Of a stretch of 64,000 nucleotides of DNA, positions 15,190 through 23,839 are shown piece by piece. The DNA is from Fictibacillus phosphorivorans (GTDB taxonomy: Bacteria; Bacillota; Bacilli; Bacillales; Fictibacillaceae), in NCBI RefSeq assembly GCF_001629705.1, contig NZ_CP015378.1, forward strand, positions 3,162,001 to 3,226,000. Direction: 5' to 3'. Numbering within the stretch: the first letter of the stretch is position 1; the number at the start of each line of letters is the position of its first letter. The notes under the pieces are model-generated. The model had not been told where the DNA came from, ran no database searches, and was given only the letters and a program-made list of their open reading frames with translations. Both the position numbers and the translations under genes were made by a program.

Positions 15190-17013
15190 TTATGGTAATA
15201 GCTTTGTAGGCAACAATATCGTGACCGTGGTCCCGATATCTAACATACTTTCAAAAGTAATATTTCCATGATGATTTTCAATGATCTTCAATGATACCAT
15301 CAGTCCTAAGCCAATGCCTTTTTCTTTATTGGAATAGAAGGGTTCTCCAAGTCTTGCAAGCCGCTCCTCACCGATCCCCACTCCTTGGTCGGTCACTTTT
15401 ATAAAGACATAGCCTTCATCATGTGCTCCTGTTTCTACAAAAATAGTACCTCCATTGTTCATGGATTCAATCGCATTCTTGATCACGTTAATAATCACTT
15501 GTTTAATTTGATTTCCTTCACAAAGAATCTGAGGGACATCCATTAAATGCGTTTCAAATTGAACATTTTTAAGGTTTGCTTCTGAATCTAAAAGCGTGAT
15601 CGTCTGTTTAATAAAATCGTTTACATTTCTTTGCTGAAAAAAAGTTTCCTGATGCGGTTTAGCCAGTACTAAAAATTCAGTAATGATGGATTCGATCCGA
15701 TCCATCTCTGATAAGATGATTTCACTATGAAGATCTTCCATGTCTGCTTTCATAAGTTGGACGAAACCTTTAATACTCGTGAGCGGATTACGAATTTCGT
15801 GAGCAATTCCTGCCGCAAGCTCACCGACGACTGTGAGTTTATCAGACTTTCTAAGCAACTCTTCTTTTTCTTTTAAATCTGTAATATCTTCTGAAATTCC
15901 TGCGATTCTATAGATTTCTTCCTCGCCATTGGTGATTGGAAATGCTCTCGTTCGAATCCAGCGGACTCTGTTATTTTTCCCATGTATGCGGTACTCAATC
16001 TGTGATTCACCTTGTGCGATCATTTTGATAAAAGCTAAGACTGCTTCTTGATCTTCAGAGTGAACATTAGTAAAAACAGATTCAATGAGATCTGTCTCTT
16101 CTGCATCCCAAATTTGTTTATAGGCTTTTGATATGTATAGAAGCTGATGTGTATTATAATCTTGCATCCAAAAGATATCTTTTGCGTTCTCTGCAAACTG
16201 GCGGAACCTTTCCTCACTCTCTCGAAGTCCTAGTTCCATTCGCTTACTCTGGGTAATATCCCTTGAAACTCCTACTATTCCTTCTACTTGACCTTGATCA
16301 TTTGTGATAGGAGACAGTATAGCCTGATAATAGAGTCTTTCACCATCACGGACATTACTCCATTCATAAAACTGAGATTTACCTTGCAAAACAAGATGAC
16401 ATGCCTTTTCTTGTCCTTCTGCAATCTCCGCTCCAAACACTTCTCTTACGGTCTTACCCAAGAAATAAGAAGGTTTCACAGAATGTTTTTCCATCCATCG
16501 TCCATATATCCCTGTATGTACAAAATTAGTGTCTAGAGTAAAAACCGTGTCTTCCATTGAATTTACTAATGAGTAAAAGCGTTGCTGACTGCGATTCAAC
16601 TTTTTCTCCGTACGTTTTAATTGTTGATTGTCGGTTAGAGTGATTACAGATAAATCGCTCCATTCTCTGTTAAAAGGAATGATAGAAACAGACAATGCAG
16701 ACGAAAAGCCTGTATGTTTACAGATTAAATCTATTTCGATCTGAAATTCTCGTGTTTTATTTTTTATCAGATGAAGGTAAGCTTCTTTCAGTGACCATTT
16801 TTCTTTATTGAGATCTGTTATAAAGAATGGGAGTTCGTATAGAAATGCGCCTTCTACATCAGAATCTGACAACCTTAACATGCCACACGCTTTTGTGTTG
16901 GCATAAAGAATCGTGCCACATGGTTCTAAAACGATAATTCCGTTATTTACCGCTTCATAGAACGTGTGCATCATTTGTTTTGTGTTTTGTAATTCAAACG
17001 AAGTCTCTCGCAT
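15190..17013 (-). CDS. PAS-domain sensor histidine kinase (sporulation-kinase-like)
   Basis: 607 residues, no membrane helices, so a cytoplasmic kinase. Three PAS domains lie at about residues 12-125, 140-255 and 265-380; PAC-type ends such as EGIVGVSRDITQSKRMELGL and IAGISEDITDLKEKEELLRK are visible. The HisKA helix has GELAAGIAHEIRNPLTSIKG with the phosphorylated His. The ATPase domain has N-box NVIKNAIESM, G1 DQGVGIG and G2 KGIGLGLMV. There is no response regulator gene beside it. Orphan PAS-HisKA kinases of this form in Bacillus (KinA/KinE type) often feed the Spo0F phosphorelay, so that is a reasonable but unproven role. Confidence 0.88.
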   Translation of the reverse strand: MRETSFELQNTKQMMHTFYEAVNNGIIVLEPCGTILYANTKACGMLRLSDSDVEGAFLYELPFFITDLNKEKWSLKEAYLHLIKNKTREFQIEIDLICKHTGFSSALSVSIIPFNREWSDLSVITLTDNQQLKRTEKKLNRSQQRFYSLVNSMEDTVFTLDTNFVHTGIYGRWMEKHSVKPSYFLGKTVREVFGAEIAEGQEKACHLVLQGKSQFYEWSNVRDGERLYYQAILSPITNDQGQVEGIVGVSRDITQSKRMELGLRESEERFRQFAENAKDIFWMQDYNTHQLLYISKAYKQIWDAEETDLIESVFTNVHSEDQEAVLAFIKMIAQGESQIEYRIHGKNNRVRWIRTRAFPITNGEEEIYRIAGISEDITDLKEKEELLRKSDKLTVVGELAAGIAHEIRNPLTSIKGFVQLMKADMEDLHSEIILSEMDRIESIITEFLVLAKPHQETFFQQRNVNDFIKQTITLLDSEANLKNVQFETHLMDVPQILCEGNQIKQVIINVIKNAIESMNNGGTIFVETGAHDEGYVFIKVTDQGVGIGEERLARLGEPFYSNKEKGIGLGLMVSLKIIENHHGNITFESMLDIGTTVTILLPTKLLP

Positions 17014-17222
17014 GTTCTACATCCTTGTTGAATTATTTTTAAAGTATTTACAAGAAATGCCTTTTCTCTATTTTTCTATTAAATACAAAAAAACACAAGT
17101 GTTATTTTCCTCTTTTTGGATTCGCTTCAATGTTAACCCATAAAGATCTAGGATAGAACACCACGTTAACTCTTCTATGAATACTCTACTGAGATTTTTT
17201 TCGCTCGTTTCAAATCGTCCTA

Positions 17223-17257
17223 TAAAAAAGCACACTGATTTATTTTTCAGTGTGCTT
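17223..17257 (-). terminator. Terminator overlapping the 3' end of the flavodoxin-like gene
   Basis: AAGCACACTGA pairs with TCAGTGTGCTT; the gene's last codons and stop lie in the right arm. Confidence 0.85.
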
Positions 17258-17791
17258 CAATAAAGCTTTATTAAACGTCAGAGCATTTTCTAAGCTCAAA
17301 GCGTCGGAGAATATCTCCGTTGGTGCGTTTGCTTCTCCTATTAAATAGCCAGCAAATTCAGTACCCAAAAAGTCAAATATATATTGAAATTGCTGGATTA
17401 GGGGAAGTGCTTTTATTCGTGGATGATCTCCGCCCACTGTAATAACATAAGCTTTTTTATCGCTCATGCTTTTCTTAAAATTCAATGCTTCATCTCTTAA
17501 ACTCTGTGAGAACCGATCTACAAAGTTCTTCATTACACCGCTCATTCCATACCAATAAACAGGTGTCGCAAAGATAAGAACGTCATGCTGTAAGACCTGA
17601 CTGATTAATTCATCATAATCGTCTTCAACTTTATCAAAACCTCCTGCAACATGGCGTTGATCATCTATAGGATTTATTTTGTAGTTTTTGAGGTAAAAAG
17701 AAGTATATCGAATCCCATCTAAAGCCTTTTGTGTCAAAGCGTCTGTATTTCCGTTTTCTCTAGAGCTGCCGTTAATCACTGCGATTTTCAT
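17240..17791 (-). CDS. NAD(P)H-dependent FMN oxidoreductase (flavodoxin-like fold)
   Basis: ATG at 17791 (MKIAVINGSSRENGNTDAL) follows GGAAGGTGATACGA; the longer frame is not supported. 183 residues. GSSRENGNT is the FMN phosphate loop of the flavodoxin/NADPH-FMN reductase superfamily and FATPVYWYGMSGVMKNFVDR is the second flavin loop. Likely a quinone, nitro- or azo-compound reductase or iron-sulfur-flavoprotein type; no Cys-cluster motif is present. A divergent 116-residue membrane gene shares the 120-bp upstream gap. Confidence 0.85.
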   Translation of the reverse strand: MKIAVINGSSRENGNTDALTQKALDGIRYTSFYLKNYKINPIDDQRHVAGGFDKVEDDYDELISQVLQHDVLIFATPVYWYGMSGVMKNFVDRFSQSLRDEALNFKKSMSDKKAYVITVGGDHPRIKALPLIQQFQYIFDFLGTEFAGYLIGEANAPTEIFSDALSLENALTFNKALLKHTEK

Positions 17792-17910
17792 TCGTATCAC
17801 CTTCCGAGTATGCATCATATTAATGCTAGCATTCATTTGATCTCATAGTAGATCTCATAAAAAATAATAACAAAGAATAGAGTTAAAGATAACAGGTTAG
17901 GAGGTCTACA

Positions 17911-18261
17911 ATGATCGTATACACCATCATCTGCATGATTGCTTTCTATCTTTTTACGATACATGATTCTAAGAAGGTGAAACAAGTAATTTGGCCGTTA
18001 TATGGCTTAGTAGGTATCGTGTGCCTCATCTCTTTGGTCTCTTTAACACCTGATACCGTGACTTATGTATATTGGGTAAGATTATTCTTTCTAGTCTTGA
18101 CTATACCTGTGCTTATCCTTGTTGTTCGAAAGGTTTGGCAGCTCAGTTCAGATACGACAAGGTGGATACAGTATACCGTCTCTATTCCTATCTCCATTCT
18201 ATTTATCTTCACGCTATGGTTATGTTGGAACATGCTCCCGATCTTCATGTATGTTTTATAA
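17911..18261 (+). CDS. Hypothetical four-helix membrane protein
   Basis: ATG behind TTAGGAGGTC, 116 residues. Four hydrophobic segments: MIVYTIICMIAFYLFTI, VIWPLYGLVGIVCLISLVSL, YWVRLFFLVLTIPVLILVVR and SIPISILFIFTLWLCW. No family recognised. Single gene with its own terminator. Confidence 0.65.
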   Translation: MIVYTIICMIAFYLFTIHDSKKVKQVIWPLYGLVGIVCLISLVSLTPDTVTYVYWVRLFFLVLTIPVLILVVRKVWQLSSDTTRWIQYTVSIPISILFIFTLWLCWNMLPIFMYVL

Positions 18262-18286
18262 GAAGCATCCTATTATACAACCAAAC

Positions 18287-18322
18287 ACCCGCCTTCAGGA
18301 TACAACTGAAGGCGGGTATTTC
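18287..18322 (+). terminator. Terminator after membrane protein gene
   Basis: ACCCGCCTTCAG pairs with CTGAAGGCGGGT, with a short T-rich tail. Confidence 0.8.
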
Positions 18323-18366
18323 ATGTTGGAAGTCAAGAATGTCCTCTTTAGATGAACAAAGAAGCG

Positions 18367-18627
18367 CTATTTGTCTTTGTCGGGGGTCTGACCCCCTTGC
18401 ATTAGCGAAAGCACTTCTTTAACGATCGTGTTTATCTTTTGGTTGATAAAATCATCTCCAAAGCTTTCTTTAGCTTGCCTGATTGCCGCTATGACCTCTT
18501 CATCATATTGAATCAACTCTTCATCATCTTCAGCTTCGTTGTACAGATCGATCATGCTGTCTAAACCCTCTTGCATACGATCTATCGCTTCACTATATTT
18601 TTCTCGATCTTCCTTATTATATTTCAA
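18367..18627 (-). CDS. Hypothetical acidic helical protein
   Basis: TTG at 18625-18627 lies 8 nt from AAAGGGTG; ATG at 18633 is an alternative. About 86 residues, acidic and predicted helical (KEDREKYSEAIDRMQEGLDS, EEVIAAIRQAKESFGDDFIN). No family recognised. The last codons (GGQTPDKDK) run through the palindrome GGGGGTCTGACCCCC, so the C-terminus may have been created by insertion of a repeat. Confidence 0.6.
   Translation of the reverse strand: MKYNKEDREKYSEAIDRMQEGLDSMIDLYNEAEDDEELIQYDEEVIAAIRQAKESFGDDFINQKINTIVKEVLSLMQGGQTPDKDK
18382..18396. repeat. GGGGGTCTGACCCCC palindrome (REP-like)
   Basis: Perfect 15-bp palindrome with a single central base inside the 3' end of the preceding gene. 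GGGGTC(A/T)GACCCC motifs recur as short interspersed palindromes in many bacterial genomes; only one copy is seen here. Confidence 0.45.
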
Positions 18628-18798
18628 CTTCATCACCCTTTCTCAGCTTTTCCATCTATTCGTGCTATCAAACTTCATAAACATTTACTCTTGTGACTTT
18701 CTTCCCTATTTTTTCATAGGAAAGTATACTATAATAATTTGGTTATTATTATCTTGAAATATATTATTTTACATATTCATCGGAAGGAGGGGGAACAA

Positions 18799-19230
18799 TT
18801 GATCCGCCGTTGGTTTACGAAAAAAAATAAATCATTGCAGCCTGCATTTGAAACACCGTCATCCCATTCATCGTTGAGTCTATGCACGAATGCTACGGAT
18901 GAACCAGATCCTGTAAAAGAAATATCGCATTTTAAAATGCGGCTAAAAGAATTTGGAATAGAGTTTAGTCACTTAGTCTCCAGCACTCCTAAGGATGTCG
19001 AAAACAGACAACAAGCCATAAGAGTTGCTGAAGAAATCTCAAAAGATCCTGAGATGCGTAATTATTTTCTAACGTGGAAACGGTTGCCCCTTCTTCATCA
19101 TGAAAGTACACAGCATCAAAAGCACACCATGAAAAAACAGCGAGAATACATAACCGCTCTTACCCTTATTTTTATAGAAAATTATCAAGTGTTGCTGCAA
19201 TATGTTCCTGGCACAGGAGGAAAACACTAA
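18799..19230 (+). CDS. SigI-type C-terminal domain protein lacking sigma-2
   Basis: TTG at 18799 follows GAAGGAGGGGG; 143 residues. From about residue 42 (PVKEISHFKMRLKEFGIEFS) to the end it aligns by eye with the C-terminal half of B. subtilis SigI (EILYFQKQLKDYGLSFKELL, then ARQNAIKVA). The shared order is RQQAIRVAEEISKDPEMRNY, LPLLH, the HTH-like KHTMKKQREYITALTLIF, and ENYQVLLQYV. The ~110-residue N-terminal half of SigI that holds region 2 (core and -10 binding) is absent, replaced by ~40 unrelated polar residues. The next gene, an RsgI-like anti-sigma, starts at the base after its stop. Either the remains of sigI or a stand-alone partner of RsgI. Confidence 0.75.
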   Translation: MIRRWFTKKNKSLQPAFETPSSHSSLSLCTNATDEPDPVKEISHFKMRLKEFGIEFSHLVSSTPKDVENRQQAIRVAEEISKDPEMRNYFLTWKRLPLLHHESTQHQKHTMKKQREYITALTLIFIENYQVLLQYVPGTGGKH

Positions 19231-20883
19231 ATGAACAAAGCGATTATTGTAGAAGTTAACAAACGCCATATCATCGTTCTTGCTGAGGGCGGAGAATTTA
19301 AAAAAATAAAAAAGACCAATGCCGCCTATACAGTCGGTCAAGAAATCCGTCTCCCTGTTAAACAAGAGAACAAAAAACCTGCTTTCTCTATCTTTAATTG
19401 GAAAACCGGAACGGCTGTGGCATTAGCGATCTTTCTCCTGTTCTTCCAAGTTCTCGCACCGGTTTCTGGACCTGGTGCATATGCATATGTAGGTATAAAC
19501 ATGGATCCAAGTCTAGAATTAAAGATTGATGAGGATATGAAGGTTCTTGATATTTATGCTTATAATCAGCAAGGTCATATGGTTCTTGATCGGTTGGAAG
19601 ATTGGAAGAATGAAGAAATTGAAATAGTCACTGATCTTATTTTTGAGACGTGTGAAGACCTAGGCTATCTAAAGTCAAAAGAAGAAGTATTAATTACTAC
19701 AACCCTCTCAGAGGAAGTACCTTCTGACAAAGAAAAAGAAATCAAGCAACAAGTGAATAAAGTCATGACCGAAAAAGCTCAAAAGAAATCAATAGAAATG
19801 ACAACAATTGTCATGAGTTCTGAAGAGCGTGAACAATCAAAAAAGATGAAAATGTCACCTGGTCACTATGCGATTTATAAAGCAGCTAAGAAGTCTGGTA
19901 AGAAGATAACAAAGAATGAGATTTCAAGCCTTACAATTAAAGAAATTTCAGAAAAAGTAGGACCGATTAAAGAACTGCTAAAAGAGGATATTGAAACCGT
20001 TGATATCACCGAAAATAAAAAAGAGGATCTAGTTTACGAACCACCTCTTCCTATCTTGGATCTAAAAGATTCAAAAAACGAGGTAAAGTTAGAAAAGGAA
20101 ATTGTACCTGTTCAAGAAAAACTACAAGAACCACAAAGAAAGAAAACCATTGAGTTGCCTGTTACTCACGCTGAGATTCCTGTATCACCAAAAAAGGAAG
20201 AAAAGCAAACGGATAAACCCGTAAAAGTTGAACAAGAGAAGCATGTAAATCCTCCTGCCCCTTCTGTTAGTGAGCAGGACAAGAGCGCACACAAGGCACC
20301 TACGAAGAGTACGCCTGTTGTAACTGCACCAAAGGAAGAGAAACCTAAGCAGGAAAAGCCTGTAGAGGACAGACCAAAACAAGAATTACCTAAAGAGGAA
20401 AAACCTAAGACAGAAGTACCGAAGGAAAACATTCCTAAAGAAGCTCCAAAGGAAGAGATTCCTAAGGTAGAAAAACCGAAAGAGGAATTACCTAAAGAAG
20501 AAATTCCTAAAGAAGAAATCCCTAAAGAAGAAATCCCTAAAGAAGAGGTTCCTAAAGAGGAGACTCCCAAAGTAGAAACGCCTAAAGAAGAAACTAAGCC
20601 AGAACCGAAAGAGCATTGGATTTATATTGAGATTATCATCGATGGTATCACGATCGAAGTACGCATTAAAGTAACAACAAATGTTTCGGATGCTGAATTG
20701 AAACAAAAAGCATTAGCTACTTACCAGCAAAATTCTCAAAAACATTCATGCCATACATCTACTTCAGCCATTTCACAAGAAGTGAATCAAGCTGAACCTA
20801 ATAAAGAGCTACAGCAAGACACAGAAAATAAAGAGGTTACAGAATCAGTCAATGAAGAACCTCTTTTAGAAGAAGCTTCATAA
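19231..20883 (+). CDS. rsgI: RsgI-like membrane anti-sigma factor
   Basis: 550 residues, ATG directly after the SigI-like stop, behind AGGAGG. Residues 1-45 form the RsgI N-terminal sigma-binding domain (MNKAIIVEVNKRHIIVLAEG). A membrane helix spans 60-78. Outside follows the RsgI periplasmic domain beginning YAYVGINMDPSLELKID. Where B. subtilis and clostridial RsgI have Asn-Pro (the autocleavage bond reported for the family) this protein has Asp92-Pro93. Residues ~250-460 are a disordered P/K/E-rich region ending in tandem PKEE(I/V/T) units, and a final beta-rich segment (HWIYIEIIIDGITIEVRIKV) precedes an acidic tail. In B. subtilis RsgI senses wall state through its disordered tail, so a similar role is inferred. 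Confidence 0.85.
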   Translation: MNKAIIVEVNKRHIIVLAEGGEFKKIKKTNAAYTVGQEIRLPVKQENKKPAFSIFNWKTGTAVALAIFLLFFQVLAPVSGPGAYAYVGINMDPSLELKIDEDMKVLDIYAYNQQGHMVLDRLEDWKNEEIEIVTDLIFETCEDLGYLKSKEEVLITTTLSEEVPSDKEKEIKQQVNKVMTEKAQKKSIEMTTIVMSSEEREQSKKMKMSPGHYAIYKAAKKSGKKITKNEISSLTIKEISEKVGPIKELLKEDIETVDITENKKEDLVYEPPLPILDLKDSKNEVKLEKEIVPVQEKLQEPQRKKTIELPVTHAEIPVSPKKEEKQTDKPVKVEQEKHVNPPAPSVSEQDKSAHKAPTKSTPVVTAPKEEKPKQEKPVEDRPKQELPKEEKPKTEVPKENIPKEAPKEEIPKVEKPKEELPKEEIPKEEIPKEEIPKEEVPKEETPKVETPKEETKPEPKEHWIYIEIIIDGITIEVRIKVTTNVSDAELKQKALATYQQNSQKHSCHTSTSAISQEVNQAEPNKELQQDTENKEVTESVNEEPLLEEAS

Positions 20884-20888
20884 TGATC

Positions 20889-20924
20889 AAACCCCAGGAC
20901 GAATAAAGAGTCCTGGGGTTTTTG
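20889..20924 (+). terminator. Terminator after rsgI
   Basis: AAACCCCAGGAC pairs with GTCCTGGGGTTT, then T run. Confidence 0.92.
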
Positions 20925-20987
20925 TTTTCAATTCGTATAGATACCTAACTTTTATGGCAATAGTGAGAATAGGAGGAGAGTGTTTGT

Positions 20988-21755
20988 ATGCGGTCTATTT
21001 ATTATGCTTATCTAAGAATGCCGATGTTGATTCGACTTGCCATCATTCTTTTTAGCATCCTATTTTCAAGTGCTGTTTTAGCTCACCTCTTGGAAACAAA
21101 AACATTTCCAACCATATTTGAAGGGTTCTATTGGGCAGTTATCACAGCGGGAACGGTTGGATATGGCGACTTTACACCAGAAACTACTCAAGTCAGGTTA
21201 TTGGCTATATTCCTTGTATTCATCGGGGCATCTTTTTTTGCCTTTTTGACTGTTCACTTAGCAAGTTCTGTTGTTAAAAGTGAAAATCGATTTTTTGAGG
21301 GGAAAAGTATGTACAAGAACAAAGATCACTTTATCATTGTCGGTTGGAACGAGAGAGCTAGACATACTATTCAAGCTCTCAAAGATAAACTCAAATCGAA
21401 CCATATCGTTCTAATCGATGAATCTTTAAAAGTAAACCCTTTATATGTAGAAGGCATTCATTTTATTCATGCGAAGCCTAGTGAAGATCACACATGGTTG
21501 ATGGCTCATATCCAACAGGCACACACCATCCTCATTACAGCTGATGCCAACTTAAAGGAATATGAAGCGGATACGAATACGATTCTTTCTATCCTAACAG
21601 CTAGAGGGCTGAATCCTACCGTATCCATCCATGCAGAAGTGTTAACAACAGAGCAAACGACAAATGCAAAACGAGCTGGTGCGGATCATATTATCCACAC
21701 ATCCAACTTAGCTTCACATGCCATGGTTTCTGGCCTTTCAAAAGAAATTTTATAA
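20988..21755 (+). CDS. yugO: Potassium channel YugO (two helices plus TrkA-N domain)
   Basis: 255 residues, ATG after TAGGAGGAG. Two membrane helices flank the pore loop FYWAVITAGTVGYGDFTPET, whose TVGYGD is the K+ selectivity filter. From about residue 108 an RCK/TrkA-N domain follows (DHFIIVGWNERARHTIQAL). In B. subtilis yugO has the membrane-integrating gene mstX upstream and lies beside yugN and pgi, which follow here in the same order. No mstX-like frame exists in the 104-bp gap before this gene. YugO supports K+ efflux signalling in biofilms. Confidence 0.92.
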   Translation: MRSIYYAYLRMPMLIRLAIILFSILFSSAVLAHLLETKTFPTIFEGFYWAVITAGTVGYGDFTPETTQVRLLAIFLVFIGASFFAFLTVHLASSVVKSENRFFEGKSMYKNKDHFIIVGWNERARHTIQALKDKLKSNHIVLIDESLKVNPLYVEGIHFIHAKPSEDHTWLMAHIQQAHTILITADANLKEYEADTNTILSILTARGLNPTVSIHAEVLTTEQTTNAKRAGADHIIHTSNLASHAMVSGLSKEIL

Positions 21756-21760
21756 GAATA

Positions 21761-21790
21761 ACAGATAGATTTTTAGTCTATCTGTTTTTT
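21761..21790. terminator. Bidirectional terminator
   Basis: ACAGATAGA pairs with TCTATCTGT and is followed by a T run; the yugN stop abuts it. Confidence 0.85.
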
Positions 21791-22193
21791 AATTTAATAA
21801 AGCAGTTTCTGTCTTTTTCACCAGTTCTTTAGCGATGCCTATCCACTTTTGATCAACCGTTGCATCCGGATCTTGCGGTTCTGAAAACTGATTAAAGCTT
21901 CCTGAGATGTTCCCTGTTTCAGCGTTATCATCAAGACCTACCTGATATTTGTGAGCCAACAAAAAGGGTTCACCAAATTGAATCGTCGTATCTTTCTTAT
22001 CTAACTGACCATCAATCGCTTGAAAAGGAATTCTTAAAAACGTGTATCCTACTTCATCGTCCAGTTTATAATCAAAGTATCCGTGATCATAATCCCAGTT
22101 TCCTCCGTAAGAAAAGCCCATCCCTTTCAATACTTCTTCCGCTTCGTTCAGTGCGCAACACTCTTTTTCGATACTACTTTTTATCGGTTTCAT
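21789..22193 (-). CDS. yugN: YugN-like family protein
   Basis: Several adjacent ATGs follow AAAGGGGTGATG; ATG at 22193 (MKPIKSSIEKECC) has the best spacing, giving 134 residues. Content (FSYGGNWDYDHGYFDYKLDD, then GYTFLRIPFQAIDG) and place between yugO and pgi match the YugN-like family. Function unknown; soluble, no signal peptide. Confidence 0.82.
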   Translation of the reverse strand: MKPIKSSIEKECCALNEAEEVLKGMGFSYGGNWDYDHGYFDYKLDDEVGYTFLRIPFQAIDGQLDKKDTTIQFGEPFLLAHKYQVGLDDNAETGNISGSFNQFSEPQDPDATVDQKWIGIAKELVKKTETALLN

Positions 22194-22270
22194 CATCATC
22201 ACCCCTTTATCAACTATTTCTTATCGTTTCCAAAATAAGCGAGATTATTTGAGCTTCCTATTTAAAATAT

Positions 22271-22311
22271 AAAAAAAGCCCAACTCAGCGAATGGCCGAG
22301 TCAGGCTTTTA
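22271..22311 (-). terminator. Terminator after pgi
   Basis: AAAAAGCC and ACTC pair with GAGT and GGCTTTT with small internal mismatches; T-rich on the leftward transcript. Confidence 0.75.
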
Positions 22312-22316
22312 TAGGA

Positions 22317-23666
22317 TTAAAGACGTTTTTCTAATTCTTCTTTTTCTTTTTCAAATCCTGGTTTACCTAGTAAAGCAAACATGTTCTTCTTGTATGCTTC
22401 TACTCCCGGTTGGTCGAATGGATTAACACCTAGCAAGTATCCACTTACTGCACATGCTTTTTCAAAGAAATAAACGAGATAACCAAAATGATAAGGTGTC
22501 ATTTCAGGAATACTTACGACTAAGTTAGGAACGCCTCCATCTGTATGAGCAAGCATCGTCCCTTGGAATGCCTTCTTGTTTACAAAGTCCATCGTTTGAC
22601 CTGCTAAGAAATTTAGTTTATCCAAGTTCTGACCATCTTCTTCGATCGTGATTTCTTCTCGTGCTTGATCTACATATAACACGGTTTCAAATAGATCACG
22701 ACGTCCTTCTTGTACATACTGTCCCATAGAGTGAAGATCAGTAGTAAAGTCGACTGATGCCGGATAGATTCCTTTGTAGTCTTTCCCTTCACTTTCACCG
22801 TAAAGCTGTTTCCACCACTCAGATACATAGTGAAGACCTGGCTCGTAGTTTACCATTAATTCAATGGTTTTGCCTTTATTATAAAGAGCATTACGAACAG
22901 CAGCATATTGATAAGCTTGGTTCTCTGCAAGGTTTGGATTGTTGAAGTCAGCTGCAGCTTCTTTCGCACCGTTCATCATCTCTTCAATGTTTACTCCACT
23001 TACTGCGATCGGTAAAAGACCAACAGCCGTTAACACAGAATAACGTCCACCAACGTCATCAGGAATGATAAAGGATTCATAACCCTCTTCGTTCGCTAAA
23101 GTTTTTAATGCCCCTTGAGCTTTGTCAGTCGTTGCATAAATACGTTTACGAGCCTCGTCTTTTCCGTATTTTTCTTCTAAGAACTTTCTAAAGATACGGA
23201 ACGCGATTGCAGGCTCAGTAGTGGTACCAGATTTTGAGATCACATTTACAGAAACATCTTTATCTTTTAATACATCAAAAAGTTCTTTTACATAGGTTGA
23301 AGAAATGTTCTGTCCAGCAAAGAATACTTGAGGAGTCTTGCGGTCTTCTTTTGCTAAAAGGTTATAGAAAGAATGGTTTAACATTTCGATCGCTGCTCGT
23401 GCTCCTAAGTATGAACCACCAATTCCAACCACGATCAATACATCTGAATCACTTTTGATTTTTTCGGCACTTTTTACGATTCGGCTAAACTCTTCACGGT
23501 CGTAGTTTTCAGGCAGATCCACCCAGCCAAGGAAGTCATTCCCCGCTCCTGTTTTTTCATGAATCGCTTCATGAGCCGTTTTAACCGCACCTGTGAGATA
23601 ATCTACTTCATGTTGACCAATAAAAGAAAGGGCCTTGCTATAATCAAAACTTAGCTTTTTTGTCAT
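22317..23666 (-). CDS. pgi: Glucose-6-phosphate isomerase
   Basis: 449 residues, the usual length for Bacillus Pgi, ATG after AGGAGGTTTACAT. Interconverts glucose-6-phosphate and fructose-6-phosphate in glycolysis. Blocks seen: [18 protein letters not shown] (sugar-phosphate binding), [17 protein letters not shown] (the SIS phosphate loop), [20 protein letters not shown] (active-site Glu), [20 protein letters not shown], and the late [18 protein letters not shown] with the conserved Lys. Neighbours yugN and yugJ are as in B. subtilis. A cre-like sequence lies 75 bp upstream. Confidence 0.97.
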   Translation of the reverse strand: MTKKLSFDYSKALSFIGQHEVDYLTGAVKTAHEAIHEKTGAGNDFLGWVDLPENYDREEFSRIVKSAEKIKSDSDVLIVVGIGGSYLGARAAIEMLNHSFYNLLAKEDRKTPQVFFAGQNISSTYVKELFDVLKDKDVSVNVISKSGTTTEPAIAFRIFRKFLEEKYGKDEARKRIYATTDKAQGALKTLANEEGYESFIIPDDVGGRYSVLTAVGLLPIAVSGVNIEEMMNGAKEAAADFNNPNLAENQAYQYAAVRNALYNKGKTIELMVNYEPGLHYVSEWWKQLYGESEGKDYKGIYPASVDFTTDLHSMGQYVQEGRRDLFETVLYVDQAREEITIEEDGQNLDKLNFLAGQTMDFVNKKAFQGTMLAHTDGGVPNLVVSIPEMTPYHFGYLVYFFEKACAVSGYLLGVNPFDQPGVEAYKKNMFALLGKPGFEKEKEELEKRL

Positions 23667-23740
23667 ATGTAAACCTCCTAGAACATCATTATTCTTTCAC
23701 TTTATACAAGTACTACGACCAAAGCAAGAAACCAAGCAAA

Positions 23741-23754
23741 TGTAATCGTTTTCT
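23741..23754 (-). promoter_or_regulatory. cre-like site upstream of pgi
   Basis: TGTAATCGTTTTCT fits TGWAANCGNTNWCA except for the last base. Position between yugJ and pgi would suit control of pgi. Confidence 0.4.
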
Positions 23755-23781
23755 TGAAAAAAGACGAAATATTCAAAAAGC

Positions 23782-23824
23782 AGCCATATAAAAAGAAAGG
23801 TCACTCCCCTCTTTTTATATGGCT
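23782..23824 (-). terminator. Terminator after yugJ
   Basis: AGCCATATAAAAAGA pairs with a matching right arm ending TTTTTATATGGCT around an 11-nt loop. Confidence 0.85.
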
Positions 23825-23839
23825 TTCATTACAGGTGTT

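Noticed and set aside
20166..20706. Leftward frames rich in SSLGIS repeats
   Set aside because: Antisense of the tandem PKEE-coding part of rsgI; the repeats come from that coding sequence.
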